From CAKOSP01 sp964372145 (GTDB lineage: Bacteria; Bacillota_I; Bacilli_A; RF39; UBA660), in assembly GCA_964372145.1 (NCBI GenBank), contig CAYJPM010000046.1, positions 1-6,726 on the forward strand: DNA of 6,726 bases, written 5' to 3'. The position numbers were made by a program, and so were the translations under genes. The notes under the pieces were generated by a model that had not been told where the DNA came from, did not search any database, and worked only from the letters and a program-made list of their open reading frames with translations. Numbering within the stretch: position 1 is the stretch's first letter; each line of letters starts with the position of its first letter. Positions 5,284-6,726 of the stretch are shown here, piece by piece.

Positions 5284-5312
5284 ATAATACCATAGTTTAC
5301 ACATATTTTAAA
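5284..5312 (-). promoter_or_regulatory. Promoter of the 4444-5262 gene (extended -10)
   Basis: On the minus strand the -10 is TATTAT (5289-5284), preceded by TGG. With a 17-nt spacer the -35 is TTTAAA (5312-5307), four of six matches to TTGACA. The predicted start is near 5277, giving a 15-nt leader. It diverges from the ferredoxin promoter at 5320-5348 with no overlap of the hexamers. Confidence 0.6.
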
Positions 5313-5319
5313 GAAATTA

Positions 5320-5348
5320 TTGCTTTTTTAATAGTTGTTTACTATAAT
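5320..5348 (+). promoter_or_regulatory. Promoter of the ferredoxin gene
   Basis: The -35 is TTGCTT (5320-5325), the spacer 17 nt and the -10 a perfect TATAAT (5343-5348). Unlike the other promoters here it lacks the TGn extension. The predicted start near 5355 leaves a 14-nt leader to ATG 5369. Confidence 0.7.
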
Positions 5349-5357
5349 TATACGTGT

Positions 5358-5362
5358 GGAGG
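5358..5362 (+). promoter_or_regulatory. Shine-Dalgarno deciding the ferredoxin start
   Basis: GGAGG is 6 nt before ATG 5369. The in-frame GTG at 5354 coincides with the predicted transcript start and lacks any ribosome-binding site. Confidence 0.85.
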
Positions 5363-5368
5363 AAATAC

Positions 5369-5611
5369 ATGAAAAAATTAATAATTAGAGATGGAGCTTG
5401 CATTGGATGCGGAGCTTGTATAGCAGTTGATCCTGAACATTTTGATTTTAATGACGATGGATTAGCATCAGTTATTTTAACTGAAAATTTAGAAACTAGT
5501 GCACTTCAAAATGCAGTTGGATCATGTCCTACTGGAGCAATAGTATTAGATGAAAATACTGACTGTGAATGTGAAAATTGTGAATGCGAAGACTGCAATT
5601 GTGGTCAATAA
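5369..5611 (+). CDS. fer: Monocluster 4Fe-4S ferredoxin with a Cys-rich C-terminal tail
   Basis: The 80-residue product carries a single-cluster ferredoxin domain: C11-IG-C14-GA-C17 near the N-terminus, DPEHFDF and a DDGLAS turn, and the fourth ligand C53 in SCPTGAI. This is the cytoplasmic low-potential electron carrier of the Bacillus Fer type, which transfers single electrons between redox enzymes. Overall length is similar to Fer, but the last 15 residues (66-80) are unusual: CECENCECEDCNCGQ, six Cys in CxC pairs separated by acidic residues (C66, C68, C71, C73, C76, C78). Such a tail is not needed for the single cluster and looks able to bind metal or a second centre. The start ATG follows GGAGG at 6 nt. 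The gene stands alone on the plus strand with its own promoter and a terminator that begins at the stop codon. Confidence 0.92.
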   Translation: MKKLIIRDGACIGCGACIAVDPEHFDFNDDGLASVILTENLETSALQNAVGSCPTGAIVLDENTDCECENCECEDCNCGQ

Positions 5612-5636
5612 AAAAACTACTTGAGTAGTTTTTTTT
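5611..5636. terminator. Bidirectional terminator between ferredoxin and rluB
   Basis: AAAAAACTAC (5611-5620) pairs with GTAGTTTTTT (5625-5634) around the loop TTGA. The plus strand ends in a T run (5629-5636), and the minus strand has a matching T run from the A tract at 5610-5616. It can stop both convergent transcripts. The ferredoxin stop TAA (5609-5611) and the rluB stop TAA (5637-5635) border or enter the structure. Confidence 0.85.
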
Positions 5637-6360
5637 ATTGAATAGTACTTTTAGAAGCATAGAATTTTTTAACTTCTTTAATACTAAGTTCTCTATATTC
5701 ACCGGATTTTAAATTATCAACATTTAAATGTCCATATTTAGTTCTAGTTAATTTTTCAACTGGAAAATTTAATTTTTCAAATATTTTCTTAACAATATGA
5801 TTTCTACCTTCAATAATAGTAAGTTCAATTAACGTACTATTTTTTTCATAATCTTTTTTTCTAACTTTAAAATGAACTATATCAACTTTTCTACTTTCAA
5901 TAGATATACCTCTTTTTAATGCTTTAACAGCATCAGCATCTATTATACCCTCGAGTTTAGCCACATAAGTTTTTTTTATTTTATTAGATGGATGCATTAA
6001 CATATTAGCAAATTCCCCATCATTAGTTAAAAGTATTATACCAGTTGTATCATAATCAAGTCTTCCTATTGGGTATATTCTTTGATTAGTATTTATTAAA
6101 TCTGTTACAGTTATTCTACCTTTATCATCACTAGTAGTACTAATAACTTTTCTAGGTTTATTTAAAACAAAATAAGTTTTAACAACTTCTTTATTTATAG
6201 TAACTCCATTAATAGTTATATAATCAGTAGCGTCTACCTTTGTACCTAACTCAGTTACTAAACTGTTATTAACATATACTTTTTTATCTAATATAAGCTT
6301 CTCAGCTTCTCTTCTTGAACAATATCCATAGTTCGCTATTACTTTTTGTAATCTTTCCAA
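5635..6360 (-). CDS. rluB: 23S rRNA pseudouridine synthase, RluB family
   Basis: The 241-residue protein has an S4 RNA-binding domain (about 1-60, MERLQKVIANYGYCSRREAE) followed by an RsuA/RluB-type pseudouridine synthase domain. The catalytic motif is GRLDYDTTGIILLTNDGE with the active Asp at D102. Further marks are FVLNKP (64-69), KTYVAKLEG, and the closing EGRNHIVKKIF and LTRTKYGHL, where relatives have EGRNRQVRRMF and a basic IG-containing end. RluB isomerises one uridine near the peptidyl-transferase centre of 23S rRNA (U2605 in E. coli numbering). RsuA or RluE/F relatives are less likely given the length and S4 domain. The start is TTG 6360, with AGGTGA (6367-6372) 6 nt upstream; it gives the usual MERLQK beginning. 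It has its own extended -10 promoter and shares a terminator with the ferredoxin gene. Confidence 0.92.
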   Translation of the reverse strand: MERLQKVIANYGYCSRREAEKLILDKKVYVNNSLVTELGTKVDATDYITINGVTINKEVVKTYFVLNKPRKVISTTSDDKGRITVTDLINTNQRIYPIGRLDYDTTGIILLTNDGEFANMLMHPSNKIKKTYVAKLEGIIDADAVKALKRGISIESRKVDIVHFKVRKKDYEKNSTLIELTIIEGRNHIVKKIFEKLNFPVEKLTRTKYGHLNVDNLKSGEYRELSIKEVKKFYASKSTIQ

Positions 6361-6379
6361 AACAAATCACCTATAAAGT

Positions 6380-6408
6380 ATTATATCATAAAAAAACAAA
6401 TAAGTTAA
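6380..6408 (-). promoter_or_regulatory. Promoter of rluB, with its -35 inside the upstream terminator
   Basis: On the minus strand the -10 TATAAT (6385-6380) is perfect and preceded by TGA. With a 17-nt spacer the -35 is TTAACT (6408-6403), four of six matches. The predicted start near 6373 leaves a 13-nt leader to TTG 6360. The -35 falls in the loop and 3' arm of the hairpin at 6396-6422. Confidence 0.7.
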
Positions 6409-6422
6409 ATCTACCTATTTGT
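6390..6422 (-). terminator. Intrinsic terminator of the right-edge gene
   Basis: On the minus strand ACAAATAGGT (6422-6413) pairs with ACTTATTTGT (6405-6396), ten pairs including one G-U, around a 7-nt loop. A T run follows (6396-6390). It starts 2 nt after the stop codon of the 6425-6726 gene. Confidence 0.75.
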
Positions 6423-6424
6423 AA

Positions 6425-6726
6425 TTATTTTTTAAAAAACTTTCTTATAAAACTTTTTCTATATTTTTCATTCTTTATAATACTTTCACTATAAATTTTA
6501 TCTAATTCTATAGTTGTAATATTATATACTTCATTTGTAACTTTATATTCTAAAATATCATCAATAAACTCATTTAAATATCTAAAACTTTCTAAATCAG
6601 GTACTATAAGAGAAGAACCCAAATCATATCCAAAACAAAATAAGTTTTCTTCTTCATTTAAATTATCTATGATACCATCATTATTTAATCCATCTATATA
6701 TTTTGAGAGTATAACTAATTCAGAAT
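6425..6726 (-). CDS. Unknown protein, C-terminal part only; 5' end outside window
   Basis: This frame ends at TAA 6425 and stays open to the window edge, giving 99 complete codons with the N-terminus missing. A TTG at 6622 could be taken as a start for a 65-residue protein. It has no Shine-Dalgarno, and it continues upstream without a stop through GIIDNLNEEENLFCFGYD, so it is an internal Leu. The visible part is hydrophilic, with no membrane segment or motif I recognise; it ends in a basic tail (KYRKSFIRKFFKK). A terminator follows directly. No function is proposed. Confidence 0.75.
   Translation of the reverse strand, partial: SELVILSKYIDGLNNDGIIDNLNEEENLFCFGYDLGSSLIVPDLESFRYLNEFIDDILEYKVTNEVYNITTIELDKIYSESIIKNEKYRKSFIRKFFKK

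Noticed and set aside
760..6360. Mycoplasma-type code with TGA as Trp, suggested by the low GC
   Set aside because: All Trp codons in the recognised genes are TGG, and TGA does not occur inside them; it appears as the stop of the YutH-like gene.

Overview
The window is extremely AT-rich bacterial DNA, roughly three quarters A+T by eye. It carries ten protein genes, the 3' part of a tRNA gene, and compact promoters and terminators. Trp is read only from TGG, and TGA does not occur inside any of the recognised reading frames, so the standard bacterial code (11) applies. The gene content is Firmicutes/Bacilli: a YugI/CvfD-type S1 protein, a NifU-domain protein, and YutH-, YutD- and YunB-like proteins, plus a monocluster ferredoxin and RluB. 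The low GC and many unnamed proteins suggest an uncultured gut Bacilli/Erysipelotrichia-like lineage. That assignment is inference.

Layout. Positions 1-118 hold the end of tRNA-Phe(GAA) and two back-to-back terminators. The S1-domain gene (106-462, minus) and the NifU-domain gene (544-768, plus) diverge from overlapping promoters. The NifU gene then runs tail-to-tail into the YutH-like gene (760-1680, minus). From about 5262 down to 1724 lies a minus-strand series: an acidic tail-anchored protein (4444-5262), YunB (3716-4423), a second tail-anchored unknown (2864-3676), YutD (2583-2855) and a Pro/Val-rich unknown (1724-2533), ending at a terminator. Divergent from this series is a ferredoxin with a Cys-rich tail (5369-5611, plus). 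It shares a bidirectional terminator with rluB (5635-6360, minus). A gene truncated by the window edge (6425-6726, minus) closes the region.

How the parts fit. From memory, yutI (NifU domain), yutH, yutD and yunB lie in the same general region of the Bacillus subtilis chromosome. The window therefore looks like a compressed version of that neighbourhood, with three unnamed genes between the known ones. YutH and YunB are sporulation-associated families. They are also the two genes here without a recognisable Shine-Dalgarno, and yutH has a mother-cell sigma-E-like promoter candidate.

Seven housekeeping-type promoters can be read, and six have a TGn extended -10. Predicted 5' leaders are 13-15 nt in six cases and 25 nt in one. 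This regularity was used to choose start codons: several longer reading frames beginning at GTG would start at or next to the predicted transcript end, so the internal ATG with a good Shine-Dalgarno was chosen. No mobile element, CRISPR array or riboswitch was seen, and there is no gene-free stretch above 300 bases.
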